6,945 nt of DNA from Ghiorsea sp. (lineage in GTDB: Bacteria > Pseudomonadota > Zetaproteobacteria > Mariprofundales > Mariprofundaceae). This document shows positions 1-5,831 of the stretch, in pieces (position 1 is the first letter of the stretch; the number at the start of each line of letters is the position of its first letter). Location of the stretch: NCBI GenBank assembly GCA_030950765.1, contig JAUZQX010000074.1, forward strand, positions 1-6,945, written 5' to 3'. Both the position numbers and the translations under genes were made by a program. The notes below the pieces were generated by a model. It was given only the letters and a program-made list of their open reading frames with translations. It searched no databases and had not been told where the DNA came from.

Positions 1-1938
1 GAGCTTCAAACAAAAGGCTTTAAATTGCCTGATTATCCTACTCAAGTGAACACGGATAAAGAAAAAGATATTCAAAGCCGCTATGCCAAAGTGCTTGGTT
101 CTGCGGTGAATCCTGTGTTGCGCGAAGGCAATTCAGACAGGCGTGTGGCAGCAGCAGTGAAACAATATGCTAAAGATAACCCACACAGCATGGGTGAATG
201 GTCTGCCGATTCTCAATCACATGTGGCACACATGGATGATGGTGATTTTTATGGCTCAGAACAATCGGTGGTGATGTCGCAAGCTGATACGTTATCTATT
301 ATATTAGAAACCGAAGCAGGGCAGGTGCTTACGCTTAAAGAAGGTTTGAGTGTTGAATCTGGCGAAGTGGTGGATGCGGCGGTGATGTCTAAGAAGGCAT
401 TGCGCGATTTTTATGCAGCACAAATTGTAGATGCGAAGAAGCAAGGTGTGTTGTTATCCCTGCATTTGAAAGCAACCATGATGAAAGTGTCCGACCCGAT
501 TATGTTTGGGCATGCGGTGGAAGTATATTTTAAAGATGTGTTTGAAAAATATGCAGATACCTTTGCTAAACTTGGCGTGAATACCAAAAATGGGCTTGGT
601 GATGTGTATGCCAAGATTGCTGATTTACCTGATGCAGAGCGGGAGGCCATTGAGGCTGATATTGAGGCGGTGTATGCCATCAACCCTGATTTGGCGATGG
701 TAGATTCAGATAAAGGCATTACCAACTTGCATGTGCCAAGTGATGTGATTATTGATGCTTCTATGCCTGCTGCGATTCGTTCATCGGGTAAGATGTGGGG
801 CAATGATGGCGAGTTGCATGATATGAAAGCCATGATTCCAGACCGTTGTTATGCGGGTATTTATCAAGAAACCATTCAATTTTGTAAAGAACATGGTGCA
901 TTTGACCCGAAAACGATGGGTTCTGTGGCAAATGTGGGGCTTATGGCGAAAAAAGCTGAAGAATATGGCTCACACGATAAAACTTTTGAGATAGCTGAAA
1001 AAGGCACTGTCAAAGTAATGAGTGGTGCAGGTGATGTGCTGATGAGCCATGCCGTTGAAGCAGGCGATATTTGGCGCGCTTGTCAAACCAAAGATGTTGC
1101 GATTAAAGATTGGGTTAAATTGGCAGTCACACGCGCCAAAGCAACAGAAAAGCCTGCAATTTTTTGGTTGGATGAAAGTAGGGCGCATGATGCAAACTTG
1201 ATTACGAAAGTGAAGCTATACTTGCAAGACCATGAGATTGGTGATTTGGATATTCAGATTATGTCGCCCAATGATGCGATTGTTCATGCTTTAGCGCGGG
1301 TGAAAGTGGGGGAAGACACCATTTCTGTTACAGGCAATGTGTTGCGTGATTATTTAACCGACTTATTCCCGATTTTAGAATTGGGTACGAGTGCGAAAAT
1401 GTTGTCTATCGTACCGTTGTTGGCTGGTGGCGGTTTGTTTGAAACAGGCGCTGGCGGCTCTGCACCGAAACATGTACAACAGTTTATAAACGAAGGGCAT
1501 TTAAGATGGGACTCCTTGGGTGAGTTTTTGGCTTTGGCTGTGTCTTTGGAAGATTTGGCAGCCAAAACAGGCGATGTGAAAATCAAAGCACTGGCTACAG
1601 CTTTAAATGAGGCAAATGCCAAGTTTCTCAAAAAGAATAGGTCACCATCACGCAAAGTGGGTGAGTTGGATAATCGTGGCAGCCATTTCTATTTGGCATT
1701 GTATTGGGTTCAAGCTTTGGCAATACAAACGGACGATGATGGTTTAGGCATCAAATTTGTGCCCTTGGCGCAAGCATTAACAGCCCATCAAAACACGATT
1801 GTCAAAGAGCTTAATGCTGCACAAGGTAAAGCTGTGGATATGGGCGGTTATTTTATGCCTGACACTGAAAAACTTGAGTTAGCCATGCGTCCAAGTATGA
1901 CGTTTAATCAAGATATGGCAGCGTTTAATCCATTGTAA
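1..1938 (+). CDS. icd: Monomeric NADP-dependent isocitrate dehydrogenase, 5'-truncated by window edge
   Basis: Oxidatively decarboxylates isocitrate to 2-oxoglutarate with NADP+ in the cytoplasmic TCA cycle. The frame is open from base 1 and aligns with the Azotobacter vinelandii monomeric enzyme (about 741 residues, from memory) starting near its residue 99, so about 98 N-terminal residues are missing; the TTG at 25 is internal, not a start. With that constant offset, the residues known to bind substrate and cofactor are all present: Ser and Asn in GSAVNP (bases 100-111), the Arg residues of NPVLREGNSDRR, Lys at 469, Asp at 754, Tyr at 964, the Arg-Asp pair at 1345-1350, His at 1471, Arg at 1504 and Arg at 1651. 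No frameshift or internal stop is seen. This is the single-chain IDH family, not the dimeric Icd type; the symbols icd and idh are both used. It is convergent with the TerB-like gene. Confidence 0.97.
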   Translation, partial: ELQTKGFKLPDYPTQVNTDKEKDIQSRYAKVLGSAVNPVLREGNSDRRVAAAVKQYAKDNPHSMGEWSADSQSHVAHMDDGDFYGSEQSVVMSQADTLSIILETEAGQVLTLKEGLSVESGEVVDAAVMSKKALRDFYAAQIVDAKKQGVLLSLHLKATMMKVSDPIMFGHAVEVYFKDVFEKYADTFAKLGVNTKNGLGDVYAKIADLPDAEREAIEADIEAVYAINPDLAMVDSDKGITNLHVPSDVIIDASMPAAIRSSGKMWGNDGELHDMKAMIPDRCYAGIYQETIQFCKEHGAFDPKTMGSVANVGLMAKKAEEYGSHDKTFEIAEKGTVKVMSGAGDVLMSHAVEAGDIWRACQTKDVAIKDWVKLAVTRAKATEKPAIFWLDESRAHDANLITKVKLYLQDHEIGDLDIQIMSPNDAIVHALARVKVGEDTISVTGNVLRDYLTDLFPILELGTSAKMLSIVPLLAGGGLFETGAGGSAPKHVQQFINEGHLRWDSLGEFLALAVSLEDLAAKTGDVKIKALATALNEANAKFLKKNRSPSRKVGELDNRGSHFYLALYWVQALAIQTDDDGLGIKFVPLAQALTAHQNTIVKELNAAQGKAVDMGGYFMPDTEKLELAMRPSMTFNQDMAAFNPL

Positions 1939-1944
1939 ATAATC

Positions 1945-1972
1945 ATACACTCCCGCTTAAATGGGAGTGTAT
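1945..1972. terminator. Stem-loop between convergent icd and terB-like genes
   Basis: A 10-bp perfect stem (ATACACTCCC paired with GGGAGTGTAT) with an 8-base loop lies seven bases after the icd stop and 16 bases before the end of the opposing gene. Neither flank has a long T tract, so it is a weak or factor-assisted terminator. It could serve both strands; the position between two convergent stops is the main support. Confidence 0.6.
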
Positions 1973-1988
1973 TGAGGTGTTAATTGAA

Positions 1989-2438
1989 TTAACTGCCCTC
2001 ATTGCGCGCATCAATCTTGGCTTGGATAAACTCACCATGATAGACGCCAATCAGCCCAGCAACACGGCGAATGAGTTGCTCTTCATAAGGGTCAATATGC
2101 CCATCTGCCATAGCGACTTGCCAAAGCTCTTTGAGGAAATCAATGCGCTCTTGGGTGCTGAATTGGTTGTTAATTAATGATGTGAATTGGTGCAAATCGG
2201 TTGATTTGGCTTGGGCTTGCGTGGCCTCTTTGATTAATGTTTCGACTTCCTCATGTGACAAATCAAACCGCTTTTCGATGGCTTTAAATATCACTTGCCG
2301 CTCTGTATCCTCTAAATTGCCATCAATGCGCATGATTTCAATCATCATGGCGGTTACAGCCAATGAAATATCATGTTTTTTAGCTTTAGATTCATCTGTT
2401 TTGGAGCCATGAAACATGGCTTTGATTTTCTTTAACAC
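1989..2438 (-). CDS. TerB-like (tellurite-resistance TerB family) protein, GTG start
   Basis: A small all-helical cytoplasmic protein of 149 residues when begun at the GTG at 2438. Two similar acidic motifs mark the TerB-like fold: MRIDGNLEDTER (residues about 36-47) and MADGHIDPYEEQLIRR (about 110-125), each with Asp-Gly followed by acidic residues, as in TerB and the COG4103-type proteins, where such residues can bind metal. The frame stays open to an ATG at 2522. That start lies inside the terminator of the neighbouring operon, and its first 28 residues look unlike the family. The GTG has AAGGAG five bases upstream, so I prefer it. The N-terminus (LKKIKAMFHGSK) is basic and short, with no signal peptide or membrane helix. 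The molecular role of stand-alone TerB-like proteins is not established. A link to tellurite resistance should not be assumed, because no other ter gene is present here. Confidence 0.85.
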   Translation of the reverse strand: MLKKIKAMFHGSKTDESKAKKHDISLAVTAMMIEIMRIDGNLEDTERQVIFKAIEKRFDLSHEEVETLIKEATQAQAKSTDLHQFTSLINNQFSTQERIDFLKELWQVAMADGHIDPYEEQLIRRVAGLIGVYHGEFIQAKIDARNEGS

Positions 2439-2445
2439 AAAAGCT

Positions 2446-2451
2446 CCTTTT
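2446..2451 (-). promoter_or_regulatory. Ribosome binding site fixing the terB-like GTG start
   Basis: Read on the minus strand, AAGGAG is followed by five bases (CTTTT) and GTG at 2438. This is the only strong Shine-Dalgarno match in the 5' part of the frame and decides the start codon in favour of GTG over the upstream ATG. Confidence 0.7.
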
Positions 2452-2458
2452 TTGCGGA

Positions 2459-2487
2459 CTTTATTCAAAGCACAGACGTTATCACAA
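2459..2487 (-). promoter_or_regulatory. Possible weak promoter of the terB-like gene
   Basis: On the minus strand, TTGTGA (2482-2487) is separated by 17 bases from ATAAAG (2459-2464), just downstream of the nor operon terminator. The match to sigma70 hexamers is poor, in the -10 especially. Some promoter is expected here, because the preceding terminator should isolate this gene from the nor operon. Confidence 0.25.
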
Positions 2488-2496
2488 TCACCTATC

Positions 2497-2531
2497 AAAA
2501 AAAGAGCCTCTGCATAATGCAAAGGCTCTTT
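2497..2531 (-). terminator. Intrinsic terminator of the nor operon
   Basis: On the minus strand, a 9-bp stem (AAAGAGCCT paired with AGGCTCTTT, 2501-2531) encloses a further TGCA/TGCA inner helix across a single mismatch. It is followed by a run of seven T residues (complement of 2497-2503). It starts 21 bases after the norB stop, has all marks of a Rho-independent terminator, and ends the operon after norB. Confidence 0.92.
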
Positions 2532-2552
2532 CTAGGGATAACTTAATAATAT

Positions 2553-3986
2553 TTAAGCTGTTTGAGCGCTAGTTTCTAGTGTTTCCTTAGCTTTTCTGCT
2601 TTTGCCAATGGTTAATAAGTCCCAAACCAATAAGACAATACCTGCCGCAGTTACAAAACCAAAGACCATACGCCACCACATACCTTCAACAAACCAAGGA
2701 TGGGTTTGTGCGGCAAAATAGCCATACCATGTTGAACCACCCACAGCACGCTCAATGAATGACTGCTCATAACCTGAAATCAACAATGCCACAGTCATGC
2801 CAACCACACCTAGGTTAAGCAAACCAAGTGACCATTTCCATTTCCAGCCACCATCAGGTAAATTGCCATCAAACACGCTTTGACCCCGTGCATATTGGGC
2901 TGCGATATACATCATAGCGATAATAATCGTGGCATACGCGCCAAAGAAGGCAAGATGACCATGCGATGCAGACCACTGTGTGCCATGTGTATAAAGGTTA
3001 ATTTGGGGAAGGGTGTGCATGAAGCCCCACACGCCTGCACCAAAGAAGTTGCCAAAAGCATGGGCAATCAACCAAGCAAAAGCGGGGTGATTATTGGCTT
3101 TACTGTGTTTAACGCCAGAGTCGTAAACCGCATGCACTACCATGGCAACCAAAGGAATCGGTTCTAAAGCTGAGAAGAAACCACCAATGGTTAACCAGTA
3201 TTCAGGTGTTCCAATCCAGAAGTAGTGATGACCCAAACCCAAAATTCCTGAACCAAACATCAATGCCACTTCAATATACAACCATGTGGTCACGATTTTG
3301 CGAGACACACCAAGGGTTTTCATCAAACCCCACGCCATCAAACAACCGACCAGCACTTCCCAAGTGGCTTCAACCCAAAGGTGAATCACCCACCACCACC
3401 AATATTGATCCATAGAGATGTTGGTGGTGTAAAACATGCCTGCAAGGTACAAACCAGCTAAAGCTACCAAATCAAGTGTTAAAACACCTGCAATACCACT
3501 CCATTGCCCTTTGCTGAAAGTTGCAGCCACATTATAAAAGAAGACCAGAATACATATCACAATACCAATATCTGCCCAACGCGGTGCTTCAATATATTCT
3601 CGTCCTTCATTGATAAACCAACGGGTAGCATCATCGCCTGGCCCTGATTGCACAACCAAAAACACCACAACCACAATCGCGACAGCAATGGTAAAGACCC
3701 AAAAGGCAATGTTACCCAACTTTAAACCAACAATTTTGGTCTGGCTTTCTTCTTCTAGCAACCAATACACAGAACCTATAAAGCCATAGAGTAGCCAAAT
3801 AATCATGGCATTGATGTGCACTGTCCGCGTGACATTAAAATCGAGCAACCCCAGCATAAAATTAGGAATAAGATATTGCATTCCCGATAATAAGCCGAAT
3901 AAAATTTGAGCAACAAAAAGCCCAATCGCAACCGTATAATATTTGATGGCCAGTTGCTGACCGCCATTTAAATGTTCAAAACTCAT
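2553..3986 (-). CDS. norB: Nitric oxide reductase large subunit NorB (c-type NOR)
   Basis: Catalytic subunit of cytochrome c-dependent nitric oxide reductase (2 NO + 2 e- + 2 H+ to N2O + H2O), in the inner membrane. The 477 residues form about 12 hydrophobic helices, close to the ~466 of Pseudomonas NorB, without the N-terminal extension of quinol-type NOR. Expected ligands are all present: His57 and His344 for haem b, His342 for haem b3, and the non-haem iron ligands His202, His253 and His254 with Glu206 (HLWVE, GHHYFWIG and HGH motifs). Glu210 and Glu275, matching conserved catalytic-site glutamates, are also there. The ATG at 3986 follows GGAGG, and only two bases separate it from the norC stop, so the two are translationally close. 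No sign of decay. Family assignment rests on the His-x3-Glu iron site, which separates NOR from oxygen-reducing haem-copper oxidases. Confidence 0.97.
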   Translation of the reverse strand: MSFEHLNGGQQLAIKYYTVAIGLFVAQILFGLLSGMQYLIPNFMLGLLDFNVTRTVHINAMIIWLLYGFIGSVYWLLEEESQTKIVGLKLGNIAFWVFTIAVAIVVVVFLVVQSGPGDDATRWFINEGREYIEAPRWADIGIVICILVFFYNVAATFSKGQWSGIAGVLTLDLVALAGLYLAGMFYTTNISMDQYWWWWVIHLWVEATWEVLVGCLMAWGLMKTLGVSRKIVTTWLYIEVALMFGSGILGLGHHYFWIGTPEYWLTIGGFFSALEPIPLVAMVVHAVYDSGVKHSKANNHPAFAWLIAHAFGNFFGAGVWGFMHTLPQINLYTHGTQWSASHGHLAFFGAYATIIIAMMYIAAQYARGQSVFDGNLPDGGWKWKWSLGLLNLGVVGMTVALLISGYEQSFIERAVGGSTWYGYFAAQTHPWFVEGMWWRMVFGFVTAAGIVLLVWDLLTIGKSRKAKETLETSAQTA

Positions 3987-3988
3987 GC

Positions 3989-4588
3989 TTATTCCTCCCT
4001 ATCAAGAACGGTAAAGTTGTATGGAAACCCATTGGTATCAATGGAGGACATCCACTTGAGAAATGCAATCACAGCTTTGGCTTCTTTCTCGGTGATATTC
4101 AAGTCAGGCATGACACGACCTGAACCAAATGAACGTGCGTTTTCTTCGGGGTTCATCAAGAAATCAATCATATACTGCTCTCGCTCCGGTTCAGAGCTCC
4201 ACGCAGGGTCAAGCCATGCTTTGGTTAAATCAGGCGCAAAATACGAGCCATTACCCAGCAAAGTATGACAGCCCATGCAATTGCGCCCTTGGGTAATCTT
4301 TTTACCGTGTGTGACCAAAGCTTCAGCTTCTTCTTCTGTTAACATCTTACCAAATAATGGTGCATTTTCACCAATCACGGGAACTTGGATGTTTCTCTCA
4401 TCATTAAATACATAATCAATGTGTTTATTGATGACTGAGTAAGCGGGTACGCGTTCACTGCCGACTGATATTTTAGGCAGCGTGTCCAGTGTTAAGACAA
4501 CAAGCACAACAAACATAAAACCTGTTACCCAAATCGCGGTCTTCTTCCAAAAGGTTTCACTGGACCACCAAGGTATATTATCGTTCAT
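3989..4588 (-). CDS. norC: Nitric oxide reductase cytochrome c subunit NorC, enlarged form
   Basis: Membrane-anchored monohaem cytochrome c that passes electrons from periplasmic donors to NorB. One membrane helix lies at residues about 17-36. The haem motif CMGCH is at 104-108, and the sixth-ligand Met is at 160 in RVMPDLNITE, matching RAMPQFHLSE-type sequence of classical NorC. The flanks HTLLGNGSYFAPDL and FLKWMSSIDTN are hallmark NorC sequence. At 199 residues it is about 50 longer than the usual ~146-150. The extra part lies mostly between the anchor and the haem domain (about 40-95), with no cysteine and nothing I recognise. ATG at 4588 follows AAAGGAGG at good spacing. It sits 38 bases after the small membrane gene and two bases before norB. 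Confidence 0.95.
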   Translation of the reverse strand: MNDNIPWWSSETFWKKTAIWVTGFMFVVLVVLTLDTLPKISVGSERVPAYSVINKHIDYVFNDERNIQVPVIGENAPLFGKMLTEEEAEALVTHGKKITQGRNCMGCHTLLGNGSYFAPDLTKAWLDPAWSSEPEREQYMIDFLMNPEENARSFGSGRVMPDLNITEKEAKAVIAFLKWMSSIDTNGFPYNFTVLDREE

Positions 4589-4626
4589 ATTTCCTCCTTT
4601 CCTCTTTGGTATAATTAAAAGTAAAA

Positions 4627-4962
4627 TTAAGAAGGGGGTAGGGTGGGCTGCACCTTGTTTGGTACTTCGTCAATATGAGTCGCTTCACACAGTTTCCAAA
4701 TGCCATGTGGTGCAAGTAAATAACCAATAAGCATTGTTATCACCAGCCACCACCAAAAACCAGTAAGGTGGGCAGCAGATCCAAGCGCCATCACAGATAT
4801 AAATAAAACAATGTATGAAAGATAAGCTAGGGTCATCATCCAAGGTTTGGATTGTAACCTAGACCATGCAAAAAGCAGGGCATACAATGCACCTGCCATA
4901 ATCACCATCGCTCCAGAAAAGAAAACAATAAAAAAATCTTTAAGTTCAACAGGCTCCAGCAT
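4627..4962 (-). CDS. Uncharacterised three-helix membrane protein, first gene of the nor operon
   Basis: I do not recognise this 111-residue protein with confidence. It has three hydrophobic segments, at about 9-33, 41-64 and 68-89, and a hydrophilic proline-rich tail (EVPNKVQPTLPPS). Histidines lie near the ends of helices 2 and 3 (His65, His86), there is a cysteine at 92, and a WWW run opens helix 3. The ATG at 4962 follows GGAG at 8 bases. It is the first gene after the promoter and is followed by norC 38 bases later with no terminator between, so it should be co-transcribed with the reductase. Plausible roles, by context only, are an accessory subunit or assembly factor, comparable in size and membrane nature to NorF-like or NorH-like accessory proteins; sequence homology to either is not established here. 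Confidence 0.85.
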   Translation of the reverse strand: MLEPVELKDFFIVFFSGAMVIMAGALYALLFAWSRLQSKPWMMTLAYLSYIVLFISVMALGSAAHLTGFWWWLVITMLIGYLLAPHGIWKLCEATHIDEVPNKVQPTLPPS

Positions 4963-4988
4963 AGGGGTAGCTCCAAGTTAATAAGACA

Positions 4989-5023
4989 TAAAAGACCTGT
5001 TATGCATTGTGGTTAAAAGACCT
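4989..5023 (-). repeat. 10-bp direct repeat in the nor promoter, candidate operator
   Basis: AGGTCTTTTA (minus strand) occurs exactly at 5014-5023 and again at 4989-4998, 25 bases start to start. The first copy lies between -35 and -10, the second at about +1 to +10. This placement would suit a repressor that blocks polymerase. The regulator is not in the window and cannot be named. Confidence 0.5.
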
Positions 5024-5034
5024 TGTTTTGTCAA
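5006..5034 (-). promoter_or_regulatory. Sigma70-like promoter of the nor operon
   Basis: On the minus strand, a perfect -35 TTGACA (5029-5034) is followed by a 17-base spacer and CACAAT (5006-5011, four of six consensus bases). Transcription would start near 4999, about 37 bases before the first start codon. No canonical FNR/NNR-type TTGAT-N4-ATCAA box was found upstream, and there is no obvious sigma54 promoter. Confidence 0.7.
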
Positions 5035-5036
5035 GG
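5021..5036. promoter_or_regulatory. Inverted repeat over the nor -35; operator or weak fecR-like terminator
   Basis: CCTTG and CAAGG are separated by six bases and contain the -35 hexamer of the nor promoter. On the minus strand the dyad is followed by TCTTTT, so it may instead act as a weak 5-bp stem terminator for the FecR-domain gene, which ends at 5044. The TTG-N6-CAA spacing differs from the eight of an FNR-family box. Both readings are possible. Confidence 0.35.
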
Positions 5037-5043
5037 GCTAATA

Positions 5044-5676
5044 TCAGTGGTTAATTTCTGTTTCCATTGCTAAAGGGGTAATAACATCCATGGATAGTAG
5101 TTGCGGTGTTGATATTGATTTCGGGGCAATGTTTACAGCATGAAGTGATTGATTATACGTGACTTTTTCACCATCAATAGGAGAAAGAGATACTTCACCT
5201 TCAATCAATAAAAAGAACGTTGTATCATTCTTAACACGCCCCCAGAAATCTGTGCCGCGAACACCAAGCACGGCTGTGCGGGTGCTTACTGTGGTTTGCC
5301 TTGCACTAAACCCTCGAATAAGTCCCGCAGTATAACGAAAAGCACCTTGAAAAATTTTGAGTGATGATGTGAAAATAGCATCTTTTTTGCCCCAGCTACT
5401 CATTTTAAAGCGAGCTCTTGAGCCAAGTTTCACACGGCTATTGTCTGGGAAATCAATATACACTTTACCACGGCGACCTGTGTAAATGGTATCACCTTTT
5501 TGCAATGCCATGCCGTATGTTGCACGCATATACTTGTTATCGCGTAATACTTTAACATCACCCAATAAACGAGCAATTGCAGGCTCTGTTGTTTCAATAT
5601 TCAGGTTGGCAGCAAAACTTGTGGATGAAAAAAAGCATAACATGAGGGTAAAAAGTATAGCTTGGAAGTGCTTCAT
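5044..5676 (-). CDS. Secreted FecR-domain protein
   Basis: A 210-residue exported protein. Residues 1-22 are a clear Sec signal peptide: basic start (MKH), hydrophobic core, and a SFA-A cleavage region, with no lipobox. The mature part is a FecR domain (PF04773 type): residues about 34-165 hold GDVKVLR, the GDTIYTG and FPDNSRVKLG strands, and the hallmark TAVLGVRGTDFWG (134-146), followed by the LIEGEVSL strand. Proteins of this stand-alone type are periplasmic. They differ from the FecR anti-sigma factor of iron transport, because no membrane helix and cytoplasmic anti-sigma part, and no adjacent sigma-factor or TonB-receptor gene, is present. Ligand and function are unknown. ATG at 5676 follows GGAG by seven bases. 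It is divergent from the cyclic-nucleotide-binding gene and lies directly upstream of the nor operon in the same direction. Confidence 0.9.
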   Translation of the reverse strand: MKHFQAILFTLMLCFFSSTSFAANLNIETTEPAIARLLGDVKVLRDNKYMRATYGMALQKGDTIYTGRRGKVYIDFPDNSRVKLGSRARFKMSSWGKKDAIFTSSLKIFQGAFRYTAGLIRGFSARQTTVSTRTAVLGVRGTDFWGRVKNDTTFFLLIEGEVSLSPIDGEKVTYNQSLHAVNIAPKSISTPQLLSMDVITPLAMETEINH

Positions 5677-5696
5677 TATTTGTCTCCAAGTATGCG

Positions 5697-5702
5697 TTTA
5701 TA
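5697..5702 (-). promoter_or_regulatory. Possible -10 element for the FecR-domain gene
   Basis: TATAAA on the minus strand lies about 20 bases before the ATG at 5676. No good -35 is visible at the expected spacing, so this is a weak call supported mainly by its position in the divergent intergenic region. Confidence 0.3.
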
Positions 5703-5722
5703 GGGCAGGTTTGGTTTAAAGG

Positions 5723-5751
5723 TAGATAGAGCTGCGGTGATTGTCTATAAT
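5723..5751 (+). promoter_or_regulatory. Promoter of the cyclic-nucleotide-binding gene
   Basis: A perfect -10 TATAAT (5746-5751) is preceded by a 17-base spacer and TAGATA (5723-5728, four of six -35 bases). Start of transcription would be near 5758, leaving a leader of about 74 bases before the ATG at 5832. Confidence 0.65.
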
Positions 5752-5767
5752 GCTTTAAGGCATAGTA

Positions 5768-5779
5768 TGATAGTTATCA
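5768..5779. promoter_or_regulatory. Short palindrome in the leader of the cyclic-nucleotide-binding gene
   Basis: TGATA-GT-TATCA is a perfect 5-bp-arm inverted repeat about 11-22 bases after the predicted transcription start. It is a candidate operator, but a palindrome this short is also expected by chance in A+T-rich intergenic DNA. Confidence 0.3.
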
Positions 5780-5831
5780 CATCGTCAGCGTCTTGGATAA
5801 TGATGATGTGTGTGAAATAGTGGGGTATGTT

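Noticed and set aside
25..27. TTG as the start of the isocitrate dehydrogenase
   Set aside because: The frame is open to base 1 and the preceding codons (ELQTKGFK) match the family; the true start is outside the window.
411..1655. Minus-strand open frames inside icd
   Set aside because: They lie opposite a fully conserved enzyme gene, have no ribosome sites or family resemblance, and are shadows of its codon pattern.
1977..2412. Plus-strand open frames opposite the terB-like gene
   Set aside because: The minus-strand frame carries the recognisable TerB-type acidic motifs and a good ribosome site; these do not.
1989..2438. Tellurite-resistance operon
   Set aside because: Only a single TerB-like gene is present, with no terA, terC, terD or terE neighbours.
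2880..4268. Plus-strand open frames opposite norB and norC
   Set aside because: Both strands cannot be favoured here; norB and norC are certain from metal-ligand motifs, and the opposite frames show no protein-like features.
5021..5036. FNR/NNR-type box in the nor promoter
   Set aside because: The dyad has TTG-N6-CAA rather than TTG-N8-CAA spacing and overlaps the -35, so it does not fit the usual activator site.
5796..5804. GATAATGAT resembling part of a Fur box
   Set aside because: Only a half-site-like match without a second half at the right spacing, and it lies in the leader downstream of the promoter.
5793..5831. Upstream TTG start for the cyclic-nucleotide-binding protein
   Set aside because: No ribosome site precedes it and the added 13 residues fall before the first expected strand of the domain; ATG at 5832 is preferred, though not certain.
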